A stretch of DNA of 64,000 bases, taken from contig NZ_CP050177.1 in the NCBI RefSeq assembly GCF_011694815.1, positions 2,407,001 to 2,471,000 on the forward strand, in the 5' to 3' direction. This DNA comes from Streptomyces liangshanensis (lineage in GTDB: Bacteria > Actinomycetota > Actinomycetes > Streptomycetales > Streptomycetaceae). How positions within the stretch are numbered: position 1 is the stretch's first letter; each line of letters starts with the position of its first letter. The position numbers and the translations under genes are program-made. Shown one piece after another: positions 49,233-57,167 of the stretch. Below the pieces are notes generated by a model. It searched no databases and had not been told where the DNA came from. It saw only the letters and a list, made by a program, of their open reading frames with translations.

Positions 49233-51812
49233 TCAGGCGATGACGCCGCCCTGCGTTGTCTGGGTGCTCGTCGGGGTGCCGGCGCTCAGGCTGGGTTGGG
49301 AGGAGCTGGCCGTCGGTGGGGTGGAGTCCGACGACGGGGTTTCGCTGGGCGGGTCGGAGGGCGTGTCCGAGGGGGTGTCCGACGGGGTTTCGCTCGGGGT
49401 GTCCGAGGGGGTCGTCGGGTGGGACGGGGACTTCGTGGGCGACTTGGTGGGGGTGGACGGGTCGTCGTCCGGGGGTGTCGAGGTGGAGCTGGTGGTCGGG
49501 GACGGGGTGTCCGTGGTGGTGGGGGTGCCCGAGGGGGTGCCGGTGCCGGTGGGGGACGGGGGGGCCGCTTCGCCCGGGGCCGCCGCGTTGCCGCCGATGG
49601 GGCGGTTGGTCGAGCCCGTTCCCGGCTGGTCCTGCTGCACGCCGCCGTCGCCGTCGTCCGGCTCCAGCGACTGGCCCGGCGTCCCGTGGTCGAGCTGGTT
49701 GTTGTCGTTGTTGGACGTCGCGCCCAGGGTCACGACCGTGCCCAGGACGGCGGCCAGCACCGCGCCCGTGCCCGCGGCGACCAGGTTGCGGCGCGCCCCG
49801 CCGAAGACCGCGCGGCGTCGGCGGCCGCGCCCCGAGGGCGGGACGGCGACGGTCGGGGTGCCGCCGACCGGGGTGTCGTTGCGGGTGACCAGCATGTTGT
49901 TGCCGGCGGACGACGGCAGGGCGGGGAGAGCGGCCACCCCCGCCGAGCCGCCGCCCAGCGCGAGCGCCTTGGGCGTGGTGGGCGGCGCGTCGCCCGGGGT
50001 CGTACGGGCGCCGAACGCGTTCCCCGGCACCCCGAAGCCCGACAGGCCCGGCATCCCGGTCAGCCCGCCCTCGCGGTCCGTGACCAGCGCCAGCGCGCGG
50101 CGCCCCGCGACCGTACCGCTGCGGTCGGCGACCGCGCCCCGCATGCCGATCGAGGCCTCCAGCTCGGCGCGGGCCCGCTCCAGGTTCCCCACGCACAGCG
50201 CCAGGACGCCCAACTCGTGGTGGAAGTACGCCTCTTCCGCGACCTCCCCCGCCAGCCTGGCGGCCTCGGAGCCGGACCGCAGGGCCCGCTCCCAGGCGCC
50301 CCAGTGCAGCCCGGCCAGGAACGCGGGCGCGGCGCTGCGGGCGAGCAGGACCGCCGCGCTGGCGTGCCCCGCCTCCGGGCTCGTGACCAGCGGCGCCATC
50401 GCGGCGAGGATCGCGTCGGCCTCCGCGGCGGCGCGCTCCGGCGTGACCGAGGGGTGCGCCGACCACCAGGCGTAGTGCTGGGCGGCCGTGTGGGCGTGGG
50501 ACACCGCGTCCTCGCTGTACCCCTCCGCCTCCAGCTGTACGGCGACGCCGGTCGCCAGCCGGTAGCGGGTGCCGACCGGCGAGATCAGCGCGCACGCCAT
50601 CAGTTCGCCGAGGGCGGCGTCCGCGTGGGTGTCGCCGATCAGCGCGGGCAGGTGCGCCTGGTGCGGCACCTCGCCGCCGAGCGCGACGGCGAAGCGCAGG
50701 GTGGCGCGGGCGGACTCGCTCAGCCGGGAGGCGAGCAGGGCCGCGGGCGCGGCGCCCTCGCCGACGGTGGGCAGCGGCGGGTCGTAGCCGTCGGCGGTGC
50801 CGAGGCCCACGACGAGCGGTACGTCCCCGGTGGCCTCGGCGAACGGCTCGAAGTCGTCGATCGCCTCGGCGGACGCGCCGCGCAGGACGTCGCGCTGGCG
50901 CAGCAGCGCGCCCGCCTGGACGAAGCGCAGGGGCAGCCCCTCGGACTCGAACCAGAGGTCTCCCGCCCAGTTCGCCTCCTCGTCCGTGAGGGGGCGGTCG
51001 ACGGCGCGTTCCATCACTTCCAGCGAGCCCCCGCGGCCGATGCCGCCGAGCAGGACCTCGTGGAGGCGCGCGGTGGCGGACGGCGGGTCGGCCTCGGGCG
51101 CGGTGGCGAGCAGGTACGCGCACTCGGGCGTCGCGGCGAGCAGCTCGTCGAGGGCCTCCCCGCCGATCTCCAGGTCGTCGAGGAGGACGACGGCCCCGAT
51201 GCCGTGGACGCGTTCGAGCAGGGCGGCCCGGTCGGGGCGGGAGAGCTCGATGCGGTAGACGGCGGCGTACAGGTCGTACAGCAGCTCGGTGGTGGTGCGG
51301 CGGTGTCCGGAGAGCCGGACGACTCCGTCCGGCGCGAGGTCCGCGCACTCGGCGCCGACGGCCTCGATGAGCGCGGTGCGGCCGGATCCGGGCTGTCCTG
51401 TGAGTCGTACGGAACGGCCGCGGCCGAGCAGCTCGACCAGTTCCTTGTGCTCGGCGCCGCGCTCCAGGAGCGGGAGGGGCGGCGCGGCGGGCCCCGGCGG
51501 GACGGGCGGGCGGCCGGCGCGCTGGAGGGCGGTGCGCTCGGTGGCGCTGCGCCGGATGGGTGCGGCGGGTTTGCGGCCCGGCGGGCAGGGCTCTATCTCC
51601 GTGCCGTCGACCGGGTTGACGGTGAGCAGGAAGTCGCCCGATATCAGCTGGACGGTACGGGCGGGGACAGGCGTGGTCGCGCCCGCGCCCTTGATGTGTC
51701 CCTGGGGTGGGGTGAGGGGCTCACGCGACGGCCGCTGCTCGTCGGCGCTCCCGGCGGCGCCTTCGCCGTCGTGGCCGTGTTGTTCTTCCGCTCCCCGGCT
51801 CATCGGGTCCAT
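49233..51812 (-). CDS. Membrane P-loop ATPase with extracellular Ser/Thr/Pro/Asp tail
   Basis: An 859-residue protein. The cytoplasmic part holds a P-loop L-T-G-Q-P-G-S-G-R-T-A-L at residues about 138-149, a Walker B-like V-V-L-L-D-D-L-E near 210, a winged-helix-like stretch and helical repeats of STAND/AAA type (about 330-600). A Gly/Ala-rich linker leads to one transmembrane helix (about 690-715, G-T-G-A-V-L-A-A-V-L-G-T-V-V). The remaining 140 residues are extracellular and built of T-P-S-D/S-P-T-K repeats, fitting a cell-wall-spanning stalk. The ATG at 51812 follows GGGGGAC. The layout suggests transmembrane signalling between the wall and a nucleotide switch. Function unknown. Confidence 0.82.
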   Translation of the reverse strand: MDPMSRGAEEQHGHDGEGAAGSADEQRPSREPLTPPQGHIKGAGATTPVPARTVQLISGDFLLTVNPVDGTEIEPCPPGRKPAAPIRRSATERTALQRAGRPPVPPGPAAPPLPLLERGAEHKELVELLGRGRSVRLTGQPGSGRTALIEAVGAECADLAPDGVVRLSGHRRTTTELLYDLYAAVYRIELSRPDRAALLERVHGIGAVVLLDDLEIGGEALDELLAATPECAYLLATAPEADPPSATARLHEVLLGGIGRGGSLEVMERAVDRPLTDEEANWAGDLWFESEGLPLRFVQAGALLRQRDVLRGASAEAIDDFEPFAEATGDVPLVVGLGTADGYDPPLPTVGEGAAPAALLASRLSESARATLRFAVALGGEVPHQAHLPALIGDTHADAALGELMACALISPVGTRYRLATGVAVQLEAEGYSEDAVSHAHTAAQHYAWWSAHPSVTPERAAAEADAILAAMAPLVTSPEAGHASAAVLLARSAAPAFLAGLHWGAWERALRSGSEAARLAGEVAEEAYFHHELGVLALCVGNLERARAELEASIGMRGAVADRSGTVAGRRALALVTDREGGLTGMPGLSGFGVPGNAFGARTTPGDAPPTTPKALALGGGSAGVAALPALPSSAGNNMLVTRNDTPVGGTPTVAVPPSGRGRRRRAVFGGARRNLVAAGTGAVLAAVLGTVVTLGATSNNDNNQLDHGTPGQSLEPDDGDGGVQQDQPGTGSTNRPIGGNAAAPGEAAPPSPTGTGTPSGTPTTTDTPSPTTSSTSTPPDDDPSTPTKSPTKSPSHPTTPSDTPSETPSDTPSDTPSDPPSETPSSDSTPPTASSSQPSLSAGTPTSTQTTQGGVIA

Positions 51813-52095
51813 CGTGAAAGTCCCCCAGATCGTGGCGTGCGGTTGCCCCCCGGCCTCGCACGCTTGTCTGTCGCTCCGGTCCGGTGCCTGCTCCATGGGT
51901 CGGTCGATCCGCAGACGGCCGAAACCCTAGGCTCCGGACAGTATCTACGAACAGGCGGGGTGCTGACCTGCCCAGGAAGTCACGTTCTCGTGAGGATTGT
52001 GCGGCGCATCGGGGAGTACGTGCGGCGCGCGGCGGCGCGCGGGCCGCGCACCGGCGGACGTACCCGCCGGTCCGTCACCCACCGGAACGGACCCC

Positions 52096-52419
52096 TCACA
52101 CCCGCGGCAGCGACTCCGCCGCGATGCCGCCCTCGATCGCGAGGATGCGGTGGAGCCGGGTGGCCACGAGCAGCCGCTGCATCTGCGGCGGGACGTTGCG
52201 CAGCACGAGTCTGCGCCCGCACCGTCCCGCCCGTCGGTGGGCCCCCATGATGACGCCGAGTCCCGTGGCGTCCCAGGAGTCCAGATCGGTGAGGTCGAGC
52301 ACGAGGTCGCCGGCTCCGCCGTCGACGGCCGAGTGCAGGACCGTACGGGCGTCCGCCGCGCTGCGCACGTCGAGGCGGCCCTCGACGACCAGCTCGGCGT
52401 GGTCGCCCCTGATGTGCAT
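52096..52419 (-). CDS. STAS-domain anti-sigma-factor antagonist
   Basis: A 107-residue single STAS domain: H-A-E-L-V-V-E-G-R-L-D-V-R-S-A near residue 7, then D-L-V-L-D-L-T-D-L-D-S-W-D-A-T-G-L-G-V-I near 38. In SpoIIAA/RsbV-type proteins the phosphorylated residue lies in the D-S-S-G position; here the local sequence is D-A-T-G, so Thr would be the candidate site. No kinase is encoded beside it. Partners could be any of the many RsbW-like kinases of Streptomyces. Confidence 0.88.
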   Translation of the reverse strand: MHIRGDHAELVVEGRLDVRSAADARTVLHSAVDGGAGDLVLDLTDLDSWDATGLGVIMGAHRRAGRCGRRLVLRNVPPQMQRLLVATRLHRILAIEGGIAAESLPRV

Positions 52420-52563
52420 ATGCGCTCCCCGAGAGTGCTCAGTGCTCCATGGCCTGTTCGGTCTCGCACCCCACTGACTGTCACGCAGCCGTGGAAGTTG
52501 CCGTCCGTGAGCGAACCGATACCGAATTCACCCGGTGGGGTGAGGTCGCGACGGCGGTGCGGC

Positions 52564-53412
52564 TCAGTGCTTGTAGAACCCCTGCCCGCTCTTGCGGCCG
52601 ATGTCACCCGCGTCCACCATCCGGCGCATCAGCTCCGGCGGGGCGAACTTCTCGTCCTGCGACTCGGTGTAGATGTTCTCCGTGGCGTGGAGCAGGATGT
52701 CGACGCCCGTCAGGTCGGCCGTGGCGAGCGGGCCCATGGCGTGTCCGAAGCCCAGCTTGCAGGCGGTGTCGATGTCCTCGGCGGACGCGACGCCCGACTC
52801 GTAGAGCTTGGCCGCCTCCACGACGAGCGCGGAGATCAGCCGGGTGGTCACGAAGCCCGCCACGTCGCGGTTGACCACCACGCACGTCTTGCCGACGGAC
52901 TCGGCGAACTCCCGCGCGGTGGCGAGCGCTTCGTCGCTGGTCTTGTACCCGCGGACCAGTTCGCACAGCCGCATCATCGGCACCGGCGAGAAGAAGTGCG
53001 TGCCGACGACGCGCTCCGGACGGTCCGTCACGGCGGCGATCTTCGTGATCGGGATGGCCGAGGTGTTGGAGGCGAGGACGGCCTCGTCCCGTACCAGCTT
53101 GTCCAGCTGACGGAAGATCTCGTGCTTGACGTCCAGCCGCTCGAACACGGCCTCCACCACGAGGTCCGCCTCCGCGACGGCGTCCAGGTCGGTGGTGGTG
53201 GTGATCCGGCTCAGCGCGGCGTCGGCGTCGGCCTCCTCCAGGGTGCCCTTGGCGACGAACTTGCCGTACGAGGCCCGGATGCCATCGATCCCGCGGGCCA
53301 GCGCCGCGTCGGTGACGTCACGCAGGACGACGTCCCAGCCCGCCTGGGCGGAGACCTGCGCGATCCCGGACCCCATGAGTCCGGCCCCGATGACGGCGAG
53401 CTTCCTGGCCAC
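52564..53412 (-). CDS. hbd: 3-Hydroxybutyryl-CoA dehydrogenase
   Basis: A 282-residue NAD-dependent enzyme reducing acetoacetyl-CoA to 3-hydroxybutyryl-CoA or the reverse. The Rossmann motif is V-I-G-A-G-L-M-G-S-G-I-A near residue 7. The catalytic pair lies in V-G-T-H-F-F-S-P-V near 140 (His with an adjacent Glu/Asn network) and N-R-D-V-A-G-F-V near 185. The C-terminal domain contains G-P-L-A-T-A-D-L-T-G and ends K-S-G-Q-G-F-Y-K-H. The GTG at 53412 follows AAGGGGTG. It supplies the butyryl-CoA route that IcmA feeds on or into. Confidence 0.95.
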   Translation of the reverse strand: MARKLAVIGAGLMGSGIAQVSAQAGWDVVLRDVTDAALARGIDGIRASYGKFVAKGTLEEADADAALSRITTTTDLDAVAEADLVVEAVFERLDVKHEIFRQLDKLVRDEAVLASNTSAIPITKIAAVTDRPERVVGTHFFSPVPMMRLCELVRGYKTSDEALATAREFAESVGKTCVVVNRDVAGFVTTRLISALVVEAAKLYESGVASAEDIDTACKLGFGHAMGPLATADLTGVDILLHATENIYTESQDEKFAPPELMRRMVDAGDIGRKSGQGFYKH

Positions 53413-53625
53413 GACACACCCCTTGAATCGCCCCGGTCTTAACGCCGGGTTTACATTTGCGTGCTCTGCCGGAGGTTAGCGTTCGCGGGCGGCCGGATGG
53501 CGGCGAAGAGATGCGCGTCACGTCTCACATGACGGACATCACACCGGAGGGGGTCATCAGGGGCCCCGTACCGGGCACTTGAGCGGGTTGTCCCCCGTAC
53601 GGCGCAGCACCTCGGGGGGCCTCAC

Positions 53626-53631
53626 TACCCT
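53626..53631 (+). promoter_or_regulatory. Candidate -10 box for leaderless adenosyltransferase mRNA
   Basis: TACCCT, six nt before the ATG at 53638, with no ribosome site between. Confidence 0.4.
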
Positions 53632-53637
53632 GGTCGT

Positions 53638-54210
53638 ATGGTCAATCTGACGCGCATCTACACCCGCACCGGCGACAAGGGCACGACGGCGCTCGGCGAC
53701 ATGAGCCGTACGGCCAAGACCGATCCGCGGATCGCCGCGTACGCCGACGCGAACGAGGCCAACGCCTGCATCGGGACGGCGATCGCGCTGGGCCGGCTGC
53801 CCGAGGAGATCGTGAAGGTCCTCGTCCGCGTCCAGAACGACCTCTTCGACGTGGGCGCGGACCTGTGCAACCCGGTGGTGGCGGAGCCCGAGTACCCGCC
53901 GCTGCGGGTCGAGCAGGCGTACGTGGACAAGCTGGAGCGGGACTGCGACCGCTTCCTGGAGGAGGTGGAGAAGCTCCGCAGCTTCATCCTGCCGGGCGGC
54001 ACGCCGGGCGCGGCGCTGCTGCACCAGGCCTGCACGGTCGTGCGGCGCGCGGAGCGCTCGACGTGGGCGGCGCTGGAGGTGCACGGCGACACGATGAACG
54101 CCCTGGCGGCGACGTACCTGAACCGCCTCTCCGACCTCCTGTTCATCCTGGCCAGGGTGGCCAACAAGGAGGTCGGGGACGTGCTCTGGGTGCCGGGCGG
54201 CGAGCGGTAG
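53638..54210 (+). CDS. Cob(I)alamin adenosyltransferase, PduO type
   Basis: A 190-residue ATP:corrinoid adenosyltransferase producing adenosylcobalamin, the coenzyme of IcmA-type mutases. PduO-family marks are I-Y-T-R-T-G-D-K-G-T-T near residue 6, V-Q-N-D-L-F-D-V-G-A-D-L near 65, F-I-L-P-G-G-T near 117 and the C-terminal R-R-A-E-R and N-R-L-S-D-L-L-F motifs. It fits the B12-linked genes icmA and meaB in the window. The TACCCT box 6 nt before ATG suggests leaderless expression. Confidence 0.95.
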   Translation: MVNLTRIYTRTGDKGTTALGDMSRTAKTDPRIAAYADANEANACIGTAIALGRLPEEIVKVLVRVQNDLFDVGADLCNPVVAEPEYPPLRVEQAYVDKLERDCDRFLEEVEKLRSFILPGGTPGAALLHQACTVVRRAERSTWAALEVHGDTMNALAATYLNRLSDLLFILARVANKEVGDVLWVPGGER

Positions 54211-54240
54211 GACGGGGCGGGGCGCCGAGGGGCGCCGCGC

Positions 54241-54804
54241 TCAGCGCTCCTCGCGGGAGCCGGCCGTGACCGCCGGCTCCTTCTTCGGCCAGAGGGTGTA
54301 CGTCAGGGCGATCACGCCGTGGATCCCGGCGGCCCGCAGCGCGGTGAACTGCCACTGCCTCAGCGAGCCGGTGTCGCCCCCGTCGCCGACGTACAGGACG
54401 GCGAGCTGGAGCAGGGCGACCGCGACCGCCGCGCCCAGCAGCGTCCGGAGCCACATCTTGGCCTCGTGCGCGGCGCGGGCGGTCCCGTAGCGGGGCGGCC
54501 TGCGCGGGGGCGGGCCGCCGGCGAAGCGGTGGGCGACGTGCCCGTCGATCCACCGGATCGTGTAGTGCCCGTACGCGACGGTGTAGCCGAGGTAGAGGGC
54601 GGCCAGGCCGTGCTTCCAGTCCGGGGCGGCGCCGTTCCTGAGGTCGACGGCCGTGGCGACCAGCAGGACGAGCTCCAGCAGGGGTTCCAGGAGCAGGACC
54701 GCGGCCCCCAGGCGCCGCTTCCCCGCCGCGTACCGCAGCGCCAGGCCGGCGGCGAGCAGCACCCAGAAGCCCACCTCGCAGACGATGATCAGGGTGACGA
54801 TCAC
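54241..54804 (-). CDS. Conserved hypothetical membrane protein
   Basis: A 187-residue protein with about five hydrophobic helices (residues 1-22, 32-54, 64-82, 118-138, 150-172) and a cytoplasmic Pro/Arg-rich loop (about 95-115). The short H-Y-T-I-R-W-I-D segment is its most distinctive feature. No family was recognised. It converges on the adenosyltransferase gene with 30 bp between stops. The intergenic stretch 54805-55041 upstream is low in features except a GAC-rich repetitive patch near 54850-54900. Confidence 0.78.
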   Translation of the reverse strand: MIVTLIIVCEVGFWVLLAAGLALRYAAGKRRLGAAVLLLEPLLELVLLVATAVDLRNGAAPDWKHGLAALYLGYTVAYGHYTIRWIDGHVAHRFAGGPPPRRPPRYGTARAAHEAKMWLRTLLGAAVAVALLQLAVLYVGDGGDTGSLRQWQFTALRAAGIHGVIALTYTLWPKKEPAVTAGSREER

Positions 54805-55041
54805 GGGGGTTCCTCTCGGTGGGGTGGGGGCCGGCGCGCCTCACGGACACGACCCGGACGGGCACGACCCGGACGAGCGCGACCCCGACGGATACGCCCC
54901 GGCCCGACACCGTCCAGCCTGCCGACCGGCCGCCGCCCCGGCGTCGTCGCCGGTGACGAATCCCCACTGCATCTTTCGATGTACCCGCCACTCCCCCGGC
55001 ACGCCGACGCCACCACCCCGCACGCCGTGTTTCATGGAGGC

Positions 55042-56358
55042 ATGACCGCCTCCCTCCGCCCGGGCCGCGCCGTCCGGCCGCACCGCGACGACGTGTTGAT
55101 CGCCTCGGCGGGGCTCCTGGGCGGCGTCGTGCTGTGGGCGGCGGGGGTCCACACCCAAGGGCCCCGCCTGTGGAACGGCGCCTGGGTGCTGGTGCCCGTG
55201 GTCGTCATGGCCGCGATGGAGCCGCTCCGCAGGACCGCGCCCGCGACCGCCCTCGCCGTCGGCACGCTCGCCCTCGTCGCGGACCAGTTCACCCGGGGCA
55301 GCGTCGCCACCGTCGTGATGTTCACGGATCTCGTGTACGCGGCTGTCCTGTACGGGACCCCGGCCGCCGCCCGCCGGGTCCCGCGCGTCACGGGTCTGCT
55401 CACGATCGCGGCGACGGTCGGGTTCCTCGCGTGGTTCCGTACGGCCGACGCCCTGCTCATCGGGATCGCCCTCGGCGTCGTCGGCTTCACGCCCGCCGCG
55501 ACGGGCGCCCTCGTGCGCAACCACCGGGACGCCGCGGAGACGGCCCGGCTGCGGACCCGGCAGGTGGCGTTGCTGGCGGAGATCGACCGGAGCCAGGCGG
55601 TGACGGCCGAGCGCGCCAGGATGGCCCGCGAACTGCACGACATGGTGGCCAACCACCTGTCGGCGATCGCGATCCACTCCACGGCCGCGCTCTCGCTGGA
55701 CGACGCGCGCACGACCCGGGACGCGCTCACCGTGATCAGGGAGAACAGTGTGGAGGGCCTCGCGGAGATGCGCCGGCTGATCGGGATCCTGCGGGACAGC
55801 GGCGGCGGTGACCCGGAGCCGGCCGCCGCGCCGAGCCTGCGCGCCCTGGACTCCCTGTTGGCGCAGGCGGGCACCAACGGGGCCGCCAGCGGGCTGGAGT
55901 TCGTCCTCGACGACGGGCTGCCCGGGGGTCGTGCGCTGCCCGCGCCGGTCGAGCTGGCCGCGTACCGCATCGTGCAGGAATCGCTGACCAACGCCCTCAA
56001 ACACGCCTCTCCGGGGCGGGTGTTCGTCGGGCTGGCCGTCGAACCGGTCGACGGCGCGGAGGAGTTGACCGTAACGGTGGAGAGTCTGTACGGGGACCGG
56101 CCAGGACCCCGGGCGCCCGGCTCGGGAGCGGGTCTGGTGGGGATGCGGGAGCGGGTGGCGCTGCTGGACGGTGTGTTCGCGGCCGGGCCCGTCACCGACG
56201 GCGGCGGGCGGAGGATCTGGCGGGTACGGGCCCGGGTGCCCGTCGGGACCACCGGGACCACCGGGACCACCGGGACCACCCGGATCACCGGGACCGCCGG
56301 GCTTCTCGGAGCCGCCGGGAGCGCCAGGAACGCCGGGAAAGTACGGGAGGGGCGATGA
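55042..56358 (+). CDS. chiS: NarL-type sensor histidine kinase upstream of chitinase (ChiS-like)
   Basis: A 438-residue kinase with a membrane domain of about five or six helices (residues 18-155), then HisKA_3 with A-R-M-A-R-E-L-H-D-M-V-A-N-H near 195, and the ATPase domain with E-S-L-T-N-A-L-K-H-A near 315 and G-S-G-A-G-L-V-G-M-R-E-R near 355. A C-terminal extension contains four T-T-G repeats (56246-56282) and Ala/Gly sequence. A GGAGG is only 1 nt from the ATG at 55042, so the exact start is uncertain. By position next to chitinase and a NarL regulator it corresponds to ChiS of Streptomyces chiC loci; the signal is probably chitin-derived. Confidence 0.82.
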   Translation: MTASLRPGRAVRPHRDDVLIASAGLLGGVVLWAAGVHTQGPRLWNGAWVLVPVVVMAAMEPLRRTAPATALAVGTLALVADQFTRGSVATVVMFTDLVYAAVLYGTPAAARRVPRVTGLLTIAATVGFLAWFRTADALLIGIALGVVGFTPAATGALVRNHRDAAETARLRTRQVALLAEIDRSQAVTAERARMARELHDMVANHLSAIAIHSTAALSLDDARTTRDALTVIRENSVEGLAEMRRLIGILRDSGGGDPEPAAAPSLRALDSLLAQAGTNGAASGLEFVLDDGLPGGRALPAPVELAAYRIVQESLTNALKHASPGRVFVGLAVEPVDGAEELTVTVESLYGDRPGPRAPGSGAGLVGMRERVALLDGVFAAGPVTDGGGRRIWRVRARVPVGTTGTTGTTGTTRITGTAGLLGAAGSARNAGKVREGR

Positions 56359-57017
56359 CGATCCGGGTGCTGGTGGCCGAGGACCAGTCGGCGGTCCGCG
56401 CGGGGCTGGTCCTCATCCTGGGCAGCGCGCCGGACATCGAGGTGGTCGGCGAGGCCGCGGACGGCGAGGAGGCGGTGGCCCTGGCGCGTGAACTCCGGCC
56501 GGACCTGGTGCTGATGGACGTGCAGATGCCGCGTCTCGACGGGGTGGCGGCGACCCGGCGGGTGGTCGAGGAGGGGCTCGCGGACGTGCTGGTGCTGACC
56601 ACCTTCGACCTGGACGCGTACGTCTTCGGGGCGCTGCGGGCCGGGGCGGCGGGCTTCCTGCTGAAGCACACCGAGGCCGCGGACCTGCTCACGGCGGTAC
56701 GGACGGTGGCCCGCGGCGAGGGTCTGATCGCACCGGCCGTCACGCGCCGCCTGATCGCGGAGTTCGCGTCCCCCACGGCGTCCTCCACGGCGGCGCGTGC
56801 GGGGAGCGCGGCGGACCCGGCCGTACTGGAAGCGCTTACCCGCAGAGAGCGTGAAGTGCTCTCGTGCCTGGGCGACGGGCTGTCGAACGCTGCGATCGCG
56901 GTACGCCTCGACATGGCGGAGGCGACGGTGAAGACGCACGTCAGCAGGGTGCTGGGCAAGCTCTCGCTGCGCAGCCGGGTCCAAGCGGCCATGCTCGCGC
57001 AGGAGTTGGGTGTGTAG
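56355..57017 (+). CDS. chiR: NarL-family response regulator (ChiR-like)
   Basis: A 220-residue regulator. The receiver carries A-E-D-Q near residue 8, the phospho-acceptor Asp in V-L-M-D-V-Q-M-P-R near 53 and L-L-K-H near 101. The LuxR-type helix-turn-helix is L-T-R-R-E-R-E-V-L-S-C-L-G near 160 and E-A-T-V-K-T-H-V-S-R-V-L-G-K-L near 190. The ATG overlaps the kinase stop (ATGA). The chitinase gene begins 151 bp downstream behind an inducible-type promoter. Confidence 0.88.
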   Translation: MTIRVLVAEDQSAVRAGLVLILGSAPDIEVVGEAADGEEAVALARELRPDLVLMDVQMPRLDGVAATRRVVEEGLADVLVLTTFDLDAYVFGALRAGAAGFLLKHTEAADLLTAVRTVARGEGLIAPAVTRRLIAEFASPTASSTAARAGSAADPAVLEALTRREREVLSCLGDGLSNAAIAVRLDMAEATVKTHVSRVLGKLSLRSRVQAAMLAQELGV

Positions 57018-57035
57018 CCCACCTATCACCGTCGG

Positions 57036-57077
57036 TGGTCTGGACCTATTGACGATTGGTCCAGACCTTCCTACTCT
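57036..57077 (+). promoter_or_regulatory. Chitinase promoter with 12-bp direct repeats (DasR-like sites)
   Basis: TGGTCTGGACCT (57036-57047) and TGGTCCAGACCT (57057-57068) are 21 bp apart, two helical turns, on the same face. They match the direct repeats known from Streptomyces chitinase promoters and are close to the DasR operator core TGGTCTAGACCA. They flank TTGACG (57049-57054), which is 17 bp from TACTCT (57072-57077), giving a full -35/-10 promoter. Confidence 0.85.
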
Positions 57078-57167
57078 CACCGCACACACTGCGGTGAGCC
57101 GACGTGGTGTGCCCAGTGCACGGACCACCCCCGAATTGTCCGGTACTCACTCCACCGAGGAGCACCT

